Assembly (NCBI GenBank): GCA_003427395.1
Contig: BFEA01000117.1
Span: 3,047,446-3,111,445, forward strand
Source: Chara braunii
Taxonomy: Eukaryota > Streptophyta > Charophyceae > Charales > Characeae
Direction of reading: 5' to 3'
DNA length: 64,000 nt
The notes under the pieces were generated by a model. It was not told where the DNA came from, made no database searches, and worked only from the letters and a program-made list of their open reading frames with translations. Every line of letters starts with the position of its first letter. Within the stretch, counting starts at the first letter, position 1. Of this stretch, positions 31,456 through 43,395 are shown piece after piece. Made by a program: the position numbers and the translations under genes.

Positions 31456-32935
31456 TGGGGCGACTCCGACCCTCGGTTGTGGGGGTCGATGGGGACAATC
31501 TCAAGCCAGATGTCCGGGTTGATGGCATGCGTAACAAACGTTTAGATTATTCGCAGCCCCTCCTAGAACAGGCGCTGGGGCCAATCCTTGTTGGATCGGG
31601 GCGGCTCATACTGCGATGGGTCGCATATTCCTCATCATAGCCTCCAACCGAGCGTTATGCTCTCGCTGTTCCTTTTTGCTTTCTTGGATCAAACTAATTA
31701 GCGTTTTGGTTAGTTCAAATATGGTGGTCGATTCATTCGACCGTACGGGATTCTCGATTGGTGGTGGGGGTGCCGTCATTACGGGTGCTGGTATCACGGG
31801 GGCAAGCATGCCCGTAATCACACTAGGTGCTGGTTGTTTGGGGGATATCTGTTCCATATAGGTAACATGTCCTGATACAAACCCCATGTTTTCGAACTTG
31901 TTTTGCAACGCAGCCAGCTCAGCCCTTGCCNATCATAGCCTCCAACCGAGCATTATGCTCCCGTTGTTCCTTTTTGCTTTCTTGGATCAGACTAATTAGC
32001 GTTTTGGTCAGTTCAAATATGGCGGTCGATTCATTCGGCCGTACGGGATTCTCGATTGGTGGTGAGGGTGCCGTCATTACGGGTGCTGGTATCACGGGGG
32101 CGAGCATGCCCGTAATTACACTAGGTGCTGGTCGTTTGGGGGATATCTGTTCCATATAGGTAACATGTCCTGATACAAACCCCATGTTTTCGAACTTGTT
32201 TTGCAACGCAGCCAGCTCAGCCCTTGCCCTCGCAAGCTCGGACGAGTCTCCTTCCTTAGGATAGTCTTCTCCTTCTAAGAAACTTGCTGCGAACTTCCGT
32301 TCCATCTCCTCTGCAGCCGCCATAATCTGTTGCAGCGTGTGATTGATGGGGGAGAATTGTTTCCGCAGTTTCGCCCTTATCGTTCGGCTGCGGAGTCCGT
32401 CGATAAACAGATCTCTCCCTACTTCCTCGCCCCACTCAGTTTTCACAAACATTCGGTAGAACCGGTTTCGATATTCTGCAATGGACTCGAGAGCTTTTTG
32501 AACTCGGTCCTTGATCATGTAGAGTGCTTGCTCTAGATGGACATAGTCAAATAGATTCAAAAAATCTCGCTCAAAAGTCGGGAGATCCACCCATACGTAG
32601 GTACTAAACCAATGATGAGCGTCCCCTCCTAATCGGGCGGGGATGTTTACCTAGGCTTCGTTATCGTCGTACTGCTGCGCCCGGAGCGTGGCTAGCCATG
32701 CTCCAGCAAGATAATGTGCAGGGTCAAACAGATAGAGAGAAGGTGGCGTCATGGGAGCCCTTGCTCGTGGGGCGGGTTGATTAGGATTTTGTTGTTGATT
32801 GGCATTCTACTGTTGTGGGTTCGGATTCTGTGGATTAGCGTTCATGTTGGCTACCCGTCGATTAGCCGATCTACTTCTAGTAATGACGGGGTCACGTCTA
32901 TGCGCGTTCCGGGGTCGAGGTCGCCCTCGGTTAGC
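31456..32935 (-). pseudogene. gag: Ty3 gag, element 2
   Basis: Gag frame with LFDPAHYLAGAWLATLRAQQ, GDAHHWFSTYV, DLPTFERDFLNLF, SIAEYRNRFYRMFVKT and LRKQFSPINHTLQQI. The zinc knuckle CYACHQPGHLA*DC (31499-31540) has a TGA where Arg is expected. One stop interrupts NANPQNPNPQQ*NANQ upstream, and another (TAG) falls in the DDNEA*VNIP segment. A single N at 31931 is flanked by two near-identical ~310-bp copies (about 31616-31925 and 31932-32230), probably an assembly duplication rather than a real one. Confidence 0.8.
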
Positions 32936-32981
32936 CAGATCGCTCAATTATCGTGCTGTCAATCCTTACAAGTCGGCCACG

Positions 32982-32999
32982 TGTCGGGTTCCGATACCA
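32982..32999 (-). promoter_or_regulatory. Primer-binding site, initiator tRNA-Met-like
   Basis: Read on the minus strand: TGGTATCGGAACCCGACA, directly after the 5' LTR. TGGTATC..A.C matches the usual plant initiator tRNA-Met primer-binding sequence with changes. The LTR edge here lacks about 11 bases found in the 3' LTR, so a small deletion abuts the site. Confidence 0.65.
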
Positions 33000-35466
33000 A
33001 CCTCACGCCCAGCGTGACTTCCTGATCGGAGTAGGATGTGGGCGTGGAAGTGCGACAAGGGGTGTGCCAAGGATTTTTGGGAAAGTGGGGGTGGAGTCCC
33101 AGGTCAGAACGGGGATCTCCTGTGGCAAAGTTTTCGGGGGCACGGGTGCAATTTGGTTCGAGAGGACGGACCGCTTCCGGTCATAAGGCAGATGGCATGC
33201 GCCGGTTATTCAAGGTCGTCCGCTTCATCTGTTTTGGGGGCGTCGGTTCAGGGCCAGGTCTGCCCGGAAGGGCTGTGATCCCGATGAGTCGGGCCTTCTG
33301 GGGCAGCCACATGGCGGTTGTCGTCGCGTATTCGGGTTAGGCCCTCTAGTTTCTGGGGCTCTCTGATTGCCGCGTCGCCAACAATTCCCGCAGGGCGTGC
33401 TGGGCCAGTATGTGGCTATGGCGTTCCACGGGACGACCTTGAGTTGATGATACAGGAGAAGAAGACGAAAGGGAGGGAAGTCAGTGGAGATAACGACAAA
33501 ACCAGGGGAAATAAAGTAGTGTGTGTGGTCAGAAGTGGGAAAATCGGGACACCGTGGATCGCTGCTTGTGGCACAGTGGAACTCCCTAGGACACAGTCGG
33601 TTCTTGGTTAGGCAGGGGAACCTCTGTCGGAGGCACTCCTCAATCCAAGGGGTGAAGTACTCCAGGTCATACGATGAACTTGAGCTCCCGGAGCGCGTCA
33701 TCATGTCATCGTAGAGCCGTGAATTCCCTAAGGGCGAGTCTTCGTCGATTGCGATCACCGCATGTGAGTACGTGTAGGCCGCGCCAATCGAGTCGCGCTT
33801 ACACGTGTTCACACGGGATGATTGCTTCGTTGTCGACGCAAGATGGCCACCTCCAGTCAGGCAATATCCCTGCAATTGTTAGCCTTGTTATGAGTGGTTG
33901 GTCGTGAATCGACGCGCGGGGACACGTGTAAGTGCGCAAAGCAGATCGTTCTTACGCGCGTCCCTGCAAGGCGTTCGCTGGTTTCTGGGCAAACAGCTAC
34001 TCGATCATCTAATTATTCCATAGTTTCCGAGCATACACGATGCAATCAACCACAACAGCAACAACAACTCATCAAGGGATAAGCGAAAAATGGAAACAGT
34101 ATTGATGACCAAAATTCCTACCCTACTCATGAGTGCATCAAGACGATAAACGAAGGCAAGGATCATGCATACGAACAAGCAACCAGATATAACATCCATT
34201 CTCCATTCATTCAACATAATGTACACAATATCCGAGATGGAAATCGCAAAGACGAGTGTGGGCGAAAGAAAACCAAGCCAAGATTCCGAAAACAAAAACG
34301 GGCAAATTGCCTTGATCCGAATTCAAAATTTATATACATCAGCAGAGGGGGAGAAAAGACAAAAGAAACAGCAAATCCACATCCATCACCCTCAGCTCCC
34401 TCTTCCTTTCTCTCTCTCTCTCCAATGCGGACAGTCCGTTGCCGCGCACCAACCCACGAAGCCGTCACCCCGCTTAGTCCTCCCGCACCCGTCAGGTTCG
34501 CGCGCTCCCACAGTCCGTCGTGGCCCGCGTCAACCCCGCGCGTTTGACACCAGCTCGTCGGGTCGCCCGACTCCCACTTCAACTCACCTCTTACTTCGCT
34601 CGTGAGCCGACCCTCATTGATCGCGCTACTCCGAGCTTCCAACAGCTGGTTAAGAGAGCTAACTAATCGCGCAGTCAGAATTTATAGCGTGCATGCGCGA
34701 AGAACACGAAATTACAAGGACTTAGAAGGAAGATTAGAGAGGGAGCGCCTCCGTTCTGCATGACCGGGCCGTGGCATGGGGGACGTAGCCTCTCTCCACT
34801 CATCGATCTGATCATGCAGCCCGCGGGCTGGCTAGACACAACAAGAGAAAACGAGAGCGGGAAAGATGAAGCACAAGAAGAAAGGATAATGTTATAATGG
34901 CGCCCGCCCAAAATTACAGTTACACTCTCGATTAAGGGCGCCGACTAATCAGAGTTCTGTTGCAGCCGCACGAAGAAGCGCGTAGACAAAAGGTGTCGCG
35001 CGGCAAAGGAAAATCCTAATTGCAAAATTCCTAAATTCCTATCCAATGCGAAAAAGCAAAAAGCACAAACTCCGAAAGGAAAGTCCGAAATTCCGAGAGC
35101 CTTTAGGGCTTGGCAAGATCTGAAGAAAAGTTCAAAAAGAAAATTCAAAATCGAAGCAAAATTCCCGCGCGATGTCCGCGCCCAAAAGTCCAAAACCGAA
35201 ACAAAAGAAGGGACGTCAACATTTATTATTCGCGCGCATGGCGGCGCGCCACTCACACAACCAATCAACCACTTGATCGTCCCGGAACTCACCCGGGCCC
35301 GAACCCAGCCATCCAAAGAGAAACGACGCAAAAAGACGAAAAAGCGAGGACACCGATGCAATTCCCCACCGATCCCAATCTCCCGTAATTAGCCCATCCT
35401 TCCCAGCTTAGGACCCCTCGTCGCTACCGCACAGAAAATCGCGTGGTGTGGAAATTGGTTCGTCAC
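32999..35466 (-). mobile_element. 5' LTR of element 2
   Basis: Near-identical to 24156-26644, differing by scattered substitutions and short indels. It ends CGTCAC before the duplicated AGCGT. It carries the second copy of the LTR-internal ORF. Confidence 0.9.
33225..33875 (-). CDS. LTR-internal ORF, element 2 5' LTR (216 aa)
   Basis: Same protein as at 24411-25043, with a few substitutions (for example GSSSSSYDLEYF, CGNCWRRGN) and a slightly longer C-terminus. It is still open, in sense with gag-pol, and upstream of gag. If transcription begins in the LTR it would be the first ORF on the element RNA. Function unknown. Confidence 0.5.
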   Translation of the reverse strand: MQGYCLTGGGHLASTTKQSSRVNTCKRDSIGAAYTYSHAVIAIDEDSPLGNSRLYDDMMTRSGSSSSSYDLEYFTPWIEECLRQRFPCLTKNRLCPREFHCATSSDPRCPDFPTSDHTHYFISPGFVVISTDFPPFRLLLLYHQLKVVPWNAIATYWPSTPCGNCWRRGNQRAPETRGPNPNTRRQPPCGCPRRPDSSGSQPFRADLALNRRPQNR

Positions 35467-35471
35467 AGCGT

Positions 35472-36224
35472 AGCACAAGTTCAAACAACGACTGTAGCTA
35501 GGTAGGCTAATACTGGTCACTAACAAGCATGAAGTTCAGGGTTCGAGGTTTGATACCGAAAAAGATGAGTTCACGAATAAACATTGTGGGGATGCAGACT
35601 AGGGTTGTGGGCGGTTGATCACATGGTAGTGGTTACCTTAGGGCTCAGATTTGGGGGGACATGGGTTCTAGGTGGGATTGATCGGGGACTCCGCTGGGGG
35701 GAGGAGTTGGTTGGACACTATCCTTACTGGAGGGTTGGGGCCCCTGCGGTAGTGGATGTCTTAGGGGTCCTCTGGGTTGACGTAGAGTTGGGATAGGCCC
35801 TGGTGGAGGATATTGTTGGGGTCCCTCGCTATCTTCGATACTCTTTTCTTTGCGCTTACGCTCCTCTCTCTTTGTAACCGTTTTCCATCTCTCCTTCGCC
35901 TTACGCACCTTTTCTCTTTCTTGATCGTTTGAATCTTGGTTCCGTCTCACGCTATTCTTCACGCTCTTCTTCTTCCCGCTCTAATCCTCGTGCCGAAATA
36001 CTCTATCGACTCCCTTTTCACTCCCTCTAGCCAAGGAGACGTGCCGTGTAAGAAGGAAATTCCTGATACACGACGATTCCGATTGGCTACACCCGTGATC
36101 GACATGGCTTTCATCAGGCGAGTGTCCCTGAACCTTCCTCTACCCCTCCCTAATTCAGTCCCAACCCTTCCTAGCATCTATCTCCTTTTCCGCAGCTATA
36201 AATTCTGCAATCACTCCCGAAAGG
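35472..36224. other. No recognisable gene
   Basis: Flanking DNA of element 2. A tRNA-like string (GGGTTCGAGGTTTGATACC, 35538-35556) occurs near the left end. The open frames show no recognised domain; part may be the decayed 5' region of the third Ty3 copy. Confidence 0.35.
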
Positions 36225-36553
36225 CGTGGGTGAGTGTTTTTCGTCCTATCCTCCTTCTATTGAAAAATCGTTGGATGAATATAAGGACCTGTTGACCGAA
36301 CCAACCGGAGTAACTGAACACACTATCAAGCACATTCCTAAAGGACCAATCTATTGTATGTCCCCACGGGAATTGGAAGAGCTTAAGAAACAACTGTAGG
36401 TACAAACCAAAAAATGATGGCTTAGGCGAGCTCCTCTCCCTACGACGAGCATGTACTCTTCGTGCCTAAGAAGGAAGGTGAACTCAGACTACGTATTGAT
36501 TATTGGGGTATGAATTTCCTAAATGTGAAGAATGCAGAATCTCTACCTCGTTC
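36225..36553 (+). pseudogene. pol: Third Ty3 copy, RT N-terminal part
   Basis: Degenerate frames encode KHIPKGPIYCMSPRELEELK and PKKEGELRLRIDYWGMNFLN followed by NAESLPR, the start of a Ty3 RT from a different lineage than elements 1 and 2. The sequence stops at the poly-T edge of a LINE and resumes at 41769. Confidence 0.75.
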
Positions 36554-37670
36554 TTTTTTTCTTTTTCTTTTTTTCTTTAACAAACTTCGTATACGGGAAA
36601 CCTACTTAACGAGGTGATAAGAGCATCCCCGGTAAGTAGGGCCCTGCGTCGAAGGCTTCATCTACTGGTGGGGAGCTACACCTGCTGGAAAACGGGTCCA
36701 GCGTCCCTGTACAATGATGAAAAATGTATCCACTGGAAATCAGGTCCAGCGTCCGTGTGCATAGGTGTGAATATATGTGCCGGAAAACGGGTCCAACATC
36801 CCTGTCCATCTAATCTATAGAAACTCTAAACCCAGCTGAGTCATCGATCCAATCACACGAAATCCTAACCATGTTGTGATGTATATCACAATGTTGTGGT
36901 TTGTATTCGTTGGAAAACGGATCCAGCGACCCCATTTCATGTTGTTAATCTATATCCAACAGGCGAAAACAGGCACGAAACCCAATATCCAACAAGCGGA
37001 AACAGACAAAAACAATCTACCTATACCCATATTTTATTAGTCACGAAACCTTAATCACTATATGATTAGCGTTGTCCAGTAGTCAAGTCCAATAGATGGA
37101 GGATTTTAATTTTGAGGTACAATTGCCCGAGCACTTCTTGATCATTGGCCGTGAGAAGCCATACCACATTCCTGCATTGGGGTGAAACAACCTGAATGGG
37201 CGGGTCCAGGATAGATAACCCCCCTTCCCATTTAGGCTGTATTAGTTTGCACCAGGCCACTCGAGGGATAGTGTTTCGGCTTCCGCGTATGAAGATATAA
37301 CAAACGGGTGACTGCCGTTCTAATCGCTCGAAGCGTAGCTCAAGAAGGAGCAATGATAGGCTGATAGCAGTGACATACCAAATAGTAGATAAAATAGAGT
37401 TGTTGATTACCAAGGCCCTTCCAAAAATGCCCAAGGCTGCTGCGATCTTCCATCCTTGCATTTGGGACAAGCCAGTATTTAAAGTACTGTCAATTTGTGG
37501 GTTAACTCGTCCTTCTTGTGGGAATTTCTTTTAGGGAGACAATCAGCATCCCAATCGTTTATCTGTTATGTAGGGTGAGAGGCCACTTCGTACTGCTTCT
37601 TGCACTGAAGTGATTGAACTCTGACTCCTTGTGCATGTGACTCCTTGCACATGCTCTCTTCCATCCCCGC
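36551..37670 (-). mobile_element. 5'-truncated LINE A
   Basis: A T-rich tract at 36551-36579 is the complement of a poly(A) tail. Next come the shared tail sequence and hairpins (CTGCTGGAAAACGGGTCCAGC at 36682 and relatives at about 36731, 36781 and 36909). ORF2 C-terminal sequence follows at 37066-37470 (IFGRALVINNSILSTIWYV, WCKLIQPKWEGGLSILD). Everything upstream in the LINE is missing. Confidence 0.7.
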
Positions 37671-38011
37671 ACCTTAATCTTTTTTTTTTTTTTTTTTTTT
37701 CCCCAAAAACGTCGCTCCATCTATTGGTGGGGAGTTGCACCTGCTGGAAACTGGGTCCAGCGTCCCTTACATCGTATAACTTTGGAAAGAACAATAGCGA
37801 TAAAATCCGTAGTCCCTTTGCTGGAAACCGGGTCCAGCGTCCCGTTGCTATCTTCCTCCCTTTCGTCTCCTCTAGACTACTACGTTTCTATCTCCGACCA
37901 ACAAAACTTCCAGTGGGAAAACCTCTTCAGTCGAAATTTGACCGCCAGATGAGAGAGACAATCCTAGCTTCCCACTTCAAATCTTATCCTCCATCTCCCG
38001 TTTCTTATATT

Positions 38012-39024
38012 CTATCCCTCCTCCCCACCCCCGAACCATTCCAGCTCCACTAAGGCGAGTGTAGAAGGTGGAAAGGGGTCAGAAAAACACTCTGGTGCTC
38101 TCAAGGACGCTCCCGGTCGGATCTCAAACCATTTATGAAAGGCAATCTGGTAATCCTTCTTGAACTCCCCTTGATCTCCTTCCCCTCCCGACCATTCCAC
38201 CTCCCCCAATTTCTCCCTTAAGTCATCCCCCAACCAGTCCAGTTCAAATTTTTGGATTGTTTGTTTAATATCTGTTTTCTGTTTGAATTCTTTAAGTTTA
38301 ATTTTCGTCTTTGTCCATTGGCTTCTGATTTCTGTATGGATAAACTGCTGGATTAATTCCGCCATTTCTTGACTTTCTATTTTCACCCCTTCCATCTCAT
38401 TGATACGTCTTCTATGCCATATTGCCCACACGGCAACTTTTCTCCCCAGATGAAAGAAATTTTGTTGGAACTCAGATAACTCAATCAGCACCGGGTTCCA
38501 GTGCCCCAAAAGTATTGTTTTCCAATCCCACGACCATTGTATGCCTGTTAGTCTTTCCCACACGTAATTTCATCGGCGCCACAGCAAAACCGAGTCCGGG
38601 CATTGCAAAAAAATGTGTTCAGTTGTTTCTCTGATTCTTCTTCTGGGAAAGACCTGTGCACAGGACGAACACCACGGTAATGCCACTCCCTCCTGTTCTA
38701 GGGTCGAGTGATCTATTAACCAATCATTTGTTGCCAAGCACCTGTGCACAATCTACCATTGCAAGGACACAAACTTGGTCGGTCTTTCTCTAAATTGTTG
38801 ACACCATCGTCGGAATTCAGGTGTCTTTGCCATGTGTTTTGCACTATCTCTGTAACCATGATCTTGGGTCTCAATAACCTATAAGTTGCTTTGACTGACA
38901 GTGGTGCGCTTCTTCTATTTGTACGCCAAGACCAGTCGCCAGGATCCAGGGGAAGGTTCGAAATATGATAGTGGTGGAGGAAAACTATCCACTCTTGTGT
39001 TGTTGTTTCATAAACTATCCTCAC
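38012..39024 (-). pseudogene. LINE B ORF2 C-terminal region
   Basis: Two frames, 38716-39024 (GDWSWRTNRRSAPLSVKATYRLLRP) and 38012-38563 (LGRKVAVWAIWHRRRINEMEG), correspond to the region after RT in plant LINE ORF2, which normally ends in a Cys-rich zf-RVT domain. The Cys residues between them lie in a disrupted stretch. Confidence 0.65.
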
Positions 39025-39497
39025 CCTGTATCAAAGGAGTAGAACATCACTTTGTCCAGATCCCTTGGATTTCTTCTAACTTATCTTGAAGTTTATGAGC
39101 ATGCTTAATTTCTTTCTTGAGTTTTTCCGCTGACTTCCAGTTTTTATTCTCTGGATTCAATAGGTTTTTAATTCTTATTATTCCATTATTAACCCATGTA
39201 GACCACGGGGAATCCGAACTGATGAATACCCTCCCATTTTGATATGTGATTCATCTATTGCGAAACAATGGTTGTCTCAGGACTTCCTCATATCTTGTCG
39301 GTGGCGATACGTTAGGTAAGGGCAATTCACGCCAGCTCTTCGGCAAAGTTGACCAGAACCCATCCAGACTAAGGTCTCTCCTGGCCGCGCCTCTTGTCCC
39401 TGGCTCGACTGATTGTGCCTGGGGATGCGGAATTGTCCTATACCTATCTTCTACCCAAGTGAGCGGATGCACTTCTTTGGTAGTCTGGGGCGCCAAT

Positions 39498-41362
39498 CTA
39501 TGTATTTGTTCTAGCACTAGGTCTTGCCATGGAAGATGTGTTGCCAAGATTAAGCGCTTCATAATTTATAGAGGCAATGCCTTGTTTAGAGTCAATAACC
39601 CCTAGCCCTCCTTTGTTTTTGGGTTGAATTAACGTCTGCAAAACCACCCTTGGGATTACATATGGTGATTCATGCTCCCGTCTCCACATAAATGTTGTCA
39701 GTTGCTTCTGTAGCTCCTTGGTCGATTTCTTACTAAGTACCCACAACAGCGATTTGTACCATATTGAGGCTAACACCACATTATTAATTACTAATGCTCT
39801 GCCAAATATTGATGTATGTTTGTTCTGCCACTTCTTCATCTTTTCTAACACTGGCGAGGAGATCCATAGGTCGTTCGAGTTAGGTTTCCCTTGGGCCGTG
39901 AGGATCATTCGTAGTACCCTTATAGGAGCCTCTCGAGGTAAGCATTTAATCTGGGGAAGTTCTGGTGGCCTATACCCTAGAGAGTGAATCCACCACCCCT
40001 GCGTTTTGTTCCCCCAATTTACCATCATATCTGAGATGATAGAGAATTTGTCCATTATTGCTTTAATCTCCTCAAAGTTAGTCGCGGACGCCTCCATCAT
40101 AACGGTTAGATCATCAGCAAACATAGAGTAAATAGGAATTGCTTCTTCCGGAATGTTGGCTATCCTGAGGCGTTGCAGATTGCGATTTTTCCTCAGATTG
40201 ACCCCTAAAGCCTCCATAATGATTACGAAAAGAAATGGAGCTAAGGGATCCCCTTGTCTTCCTGATCTCTCCAGAGGGATCTCTGGGGATAACAGACCAT
40301 TGACTTGGACACGAGTGGTGGCATTTGAATGAAGTATTTGCTCCCATCTCCTTATCCCTGTACCAAAATCTAGCTTAGCTAAACATGCATCTAGGAACCG
40401 CCAATCCACATGATCATAGACTTTTCAAAATGTATAAAAATAAATGCGGCGTTTTGCTTATTCTGCCTAGATGGCTTGATCATTTTGTTCACCAACAGCA
40501 CATTGTCCTGTATATTCCTTCCGTGAATAAATCCTGTTTGAGAAGGATGGATGATGTCTGTCATTACTGGAATGAATTTGTTAGCGATGGCCTTAGCTAG
40601 CATTTTGTAAACCACTGTCAAAAGGGTGATTGGTCTGTAATTCTTTATATTAGTTTTGTCTCCTTTCTTATATAGTAATGCTAGGATTCCCTGACCCACA
40701 ATCTCCCCCATACTTCCCGAGATGTGGATCTGATTGTAATATTTCATAAGCTCCTCTGCCATTGTCTCCCACATGACTTCCCAAAATTCCTTCGGGAGGC
40801 CATCTACCCCTGGAGTTTTGTCCTTGTCCATCTGCATAAGGGTTGTCCAGATCTCATCTTTGGTGACTGGTCTTTCCATTTGCTCTTTCTCTTTCTTTGT
40901 TAATTGCTGTGTTAGAGGTTCAAGAAAGCTCTGTGTCTCTTGGTCCGCCATCCTGGAATCCATCGTGGAAGAGTAGAGCTTTTTGAAAAAGTCATAAGCT
41001 ACCTTTAAGCTACCTGCTGATGATACTGGGTCAAGATGGGGAGACGTAGTCAGGTCTATTAATGCCTCTATATTAGATTTTCTAATTCTAGCTTGTGCTA
41101 GGGAAAAAAAGGGTGAATCCATATGTCCTTCTGACTGATGTTTAGATAATTTGCTTCTTATAAGGTAGCCTTGCCATCGATCTTGGGCAATAGTAAGTAA
41201 CTGGTTCCTGAGTTCCCGGACTTCCTCTAAACAGGGAGGTGATTCAGAATTTTCTTGTTGTTCATAATGAAATATTTTTTCTTGAATTTTCATTTCGTGG
41301 ACATATTTTTGTTTGGCTAATAACTTTGAAAATTCGTTACATTTTCTGGCTAAGAAAACCAT
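39498..41362 (-). pseudogene. LINE B reverse transcriptase
   Basis: Two overlapping frames. 40391-41362 holds RT blocks 0-2: DKTPGVDGLPKEFWEVMW, LLYKKGDKTNIKNYRPITLL and QTGFIHGRNIQDNVLLVNK. 39498-40409 holds RQGDPLAPFLFVIIMEAL, the catalytic MFADDLTVMMEA, and SIFGRALVINNVVLASIWY. They join through a frameshift near 40400 (FIHFEKSMI / MDWRFLDACL). The enzyme would prime on nicked target DNA, using the element's 3' end as template. Confidence 0.85.
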
Positions 41363-41392
41363 ACCATTGTTGAGCCATGATACGTAAGATTC

Positions 41393-41768
41393 TTATCTGC
41401 CTTTGGTGGATTGCCAAAACGTCCATACCTCTTTGATGTAGGTTCTGAAATCTGATCTCCTTAGAAGAGATGTATTTAGTTTGTAAAAGCCCCTTCCATA
41501 ATCCATTTTTTTCTTGAAAGTCAGTAAGATTGCACACATCTTGTGATCAGCTCCTGGGCACGGACTTTGAGGAAAAATATTTGTTCCTACTAGTGCATGG
41601 TCCAGATCCTCTGACATAAGTATTAGATCTATTATGGATCTGGATTGATGGGGGGAGCCTAAATCCCTCATGCAGGTGAAAATGCGTTCTTGTGGAAACA
41701 TTCTTCGATAGGTGTCATAAAGATTTTCGGCTTCACATAATTGATATATCAGCGATTCATCTTCCTCT
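41393..41768 (-). pseudogene. LINE B endonuclease C-terminal part
   Basis: Contains RSIIDLILMSEDLDHAL and GADHKMCAILLTF, the IDxxxxS and (S)DHK-type blocks of AP-endonuclease domains in LINE ORF2. The N-terminal half with the WNxxG and E catalytic motifs is missing, so the copy is 5' truncated. Confidence 0.7.
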
Positions 41769-42620
41769 ATTGACGACTTACTTGTAAGTACTTCAAGATT
41801 GATCTGAAGTCCGACTACCACCTGATTGAGGTGGCCCTTGAAGATTAACACACGACGACGCTCACAACCAGGTATGGTCATTATGAGTTTGTGGTCATGC
41901 CCTTTGGACTTATGCCTGCAACCTTTCAATGATCTATGAATGAACTATTTAGAGAATGGTTGAACCAGTTTGTAGTGATATTTCTCGACGGCATACTAGT
42001 CTACAACAAAACGCTGGAAGACCACGAGAGACACCTACGAATGGTTCTATAAAAGCTAAGAGAAAGTAACTTCAAATCAAACCCCAAAAAATAAGAAATT
42101 GCTAAATTTGAAGTATTGTATCTTGATCGTATAGTAAATGAAGAAGTATTAAGGCCAGAAGAAAAGAAGATTACAACAATCGGAAATTGGCCTAGACCCA
42201 AGATTGTTACCGAGTTGCGATCTTTTCTAGGCCTCACAAGCTATTATAGGAAGTTTGTGAGAAACGTCTCCATTATAGCTGCAACTATGAGCAAATTGTT
42301 AAAGAAAGAAACACCTTGGTTATGGGATAAGGATTGTGAGTCTGCGTTTAAGAAACTTAAGTACGCACTGACTCACTACCTTGTCTTAAAACGTGTTGAT
42401 CCCTCAACTTCCCTTCATTGTCATGACTGACGCAAGTCAGTACGGGATTGGAGCAGTTCTACAACAGGATGATGGGAAGGGCTATAGACTTGTCGAGTTT
42501 ATGTCTAAATGCCTTCCATCTTAGAAAGTGACCAATTGCACCTACGAAAAAGAACTATATGCCCTGGTAGAAGTTGTAGACACTTGGAAACACTACTTTG
42601 CCCCCAATGCTCCCCCACAC
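41769..42620 (+). pseudogene. pol: Third Ty3 copy, RT palm to RNase H
   Basis: Resumes at ATTGACGACTTACTTG and, through several stops and frameshifts, reads YFKIDLKSDYHLIEV, YEFVVMPFGLMPATF, VIFLDGILVYNKT (catalytic DD changed to DG), RPKIVTELRSFLGLTSYYRKFV and WDKDCESAFKKLK, then RNase H TDASQYGIGAVLQQDDG. This is an old, decayed copy. Confidence 0.8.
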
Positions 42621-42887
42621 CATCTGATAATGATGCACCCTCTGCTCATTTGATGGAGCCCCCGACTGGAGATGATCTCTCTTCGGAACGCATTCTACAG
42701 CCAATGGAGTTAGTACAGTCATAGGAGTCTGACAAAAACTATCAAGGCCAGAATGAACATCCCCCTACCTTGCAATCTGCAGAATCGATGATCTCATAAT
42801 GCTACAGCGAGGCCATTGTGCGTACTATGCCATCAATGTGCGTCTCCTCACTTACAATTGTAACCCCTATACTGTTGTTATTTTGCA

Positions 42888-43370
42888 GACGTTGTCCACT
42901 GGATAGATGAGGAGCACCATGCCGTCTGCCCAGAGGATAACCACACTGAACGTGGCGTGAACGTAGAAGTCCTGTCTATGGCATTTATAGGAAGGCGACT
43001 GCAACTCCAGACCGTTCCATAGAATTACATGTTGGACATGGACCCAAATATTTGTGCGTACATGCTGCATCGTTCGGGTTGTTCCAATGCTGTTACCTTT
43101 GTGGATAAGTCATGGACCCTGTGGGACAATGGTGGTAGGGTGCACACCGTGGGAAATATTTGCTTTTTCTATCTTCGACTGGCAGAATCCCAGTCAGTCT
43201 GGCTGGTCAATCAGGAACAGTATGTGGATGTGCACCCGCAAGCTCTGCAGCCTCCAGAGAACAGCCCGACTGAGCCTCCCCCGTCCCCTGAATATGGCCA
43301 GGTAGTGTCCCTTCCCTGTGTAGATCAGACATATACTGCCACGGATTTGGTTAGCATGCACATGGCATAA
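42888..43370 (+). pseudogene. Unrecognised ORF, one internal stop
   Basis: A possible exon starting after TTTTGCAG at 42880-42887 reads DVVHWIDEEHHAVCPEDN... to a TAG at 43020-43022. The same frame continues from ATG 43029 for 113 residues (MLDMDPNICAYMLHRSGC, RVHTVGNICFFYLRLAESQ, a Pro-rich tail) to TAA. No family is recognised. The single stop could mark a pseudogene or a sequencing error. Just downstream lie Cys-rich frames that may belong to the same gene. Confidence 0.35.
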
Positions 43371-43395
43371 TCTTTGCTCCAACTACTATGGAGGA

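Larger units (their letters stand above)
24156..35466 (-). mobile_element. Complete Ty3/gypsy element 2
   Basis: An 11.3-kb element bounded by the 5-bp direct repeat AGCGT (24151-24155 and 35467-35471). The outer termini are TGTGACG...CGTCAC, and the two ~2.5-kb LTRs are near-identical with scattered substitutions. On the minus strand, from 35466 downwards: 5' LTR, primer-binding site, gag, protease, RT-RNase H, acidic ORF, ORF3, 3' LTR. No integrase is visible. Stops and frameshifts mean this copy is now probably inactive, but the intact target duplication shows it arrived by integration. Confidence 0.9.
37680..41768 (-). mobile_element. LINE B (L1-type), 5'-truncated
   Basis: On the minus strand: endonuclease C-terminus, reverse transcriptase, C-terminal zf-RVT-like region, 3' UTR with two tail hairpins (37740-37762 and 37819-37841) and the complement of poly(A) at 37680-37700. 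It sits inside the third Ty3 copy: Ty3 stops at 36553 and resumes at 41769. TCTACCTC at the left edge and TCTTCCTC at the right (7 of 8) may be the target duplication of the first insertion. Confidence 0.8.
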
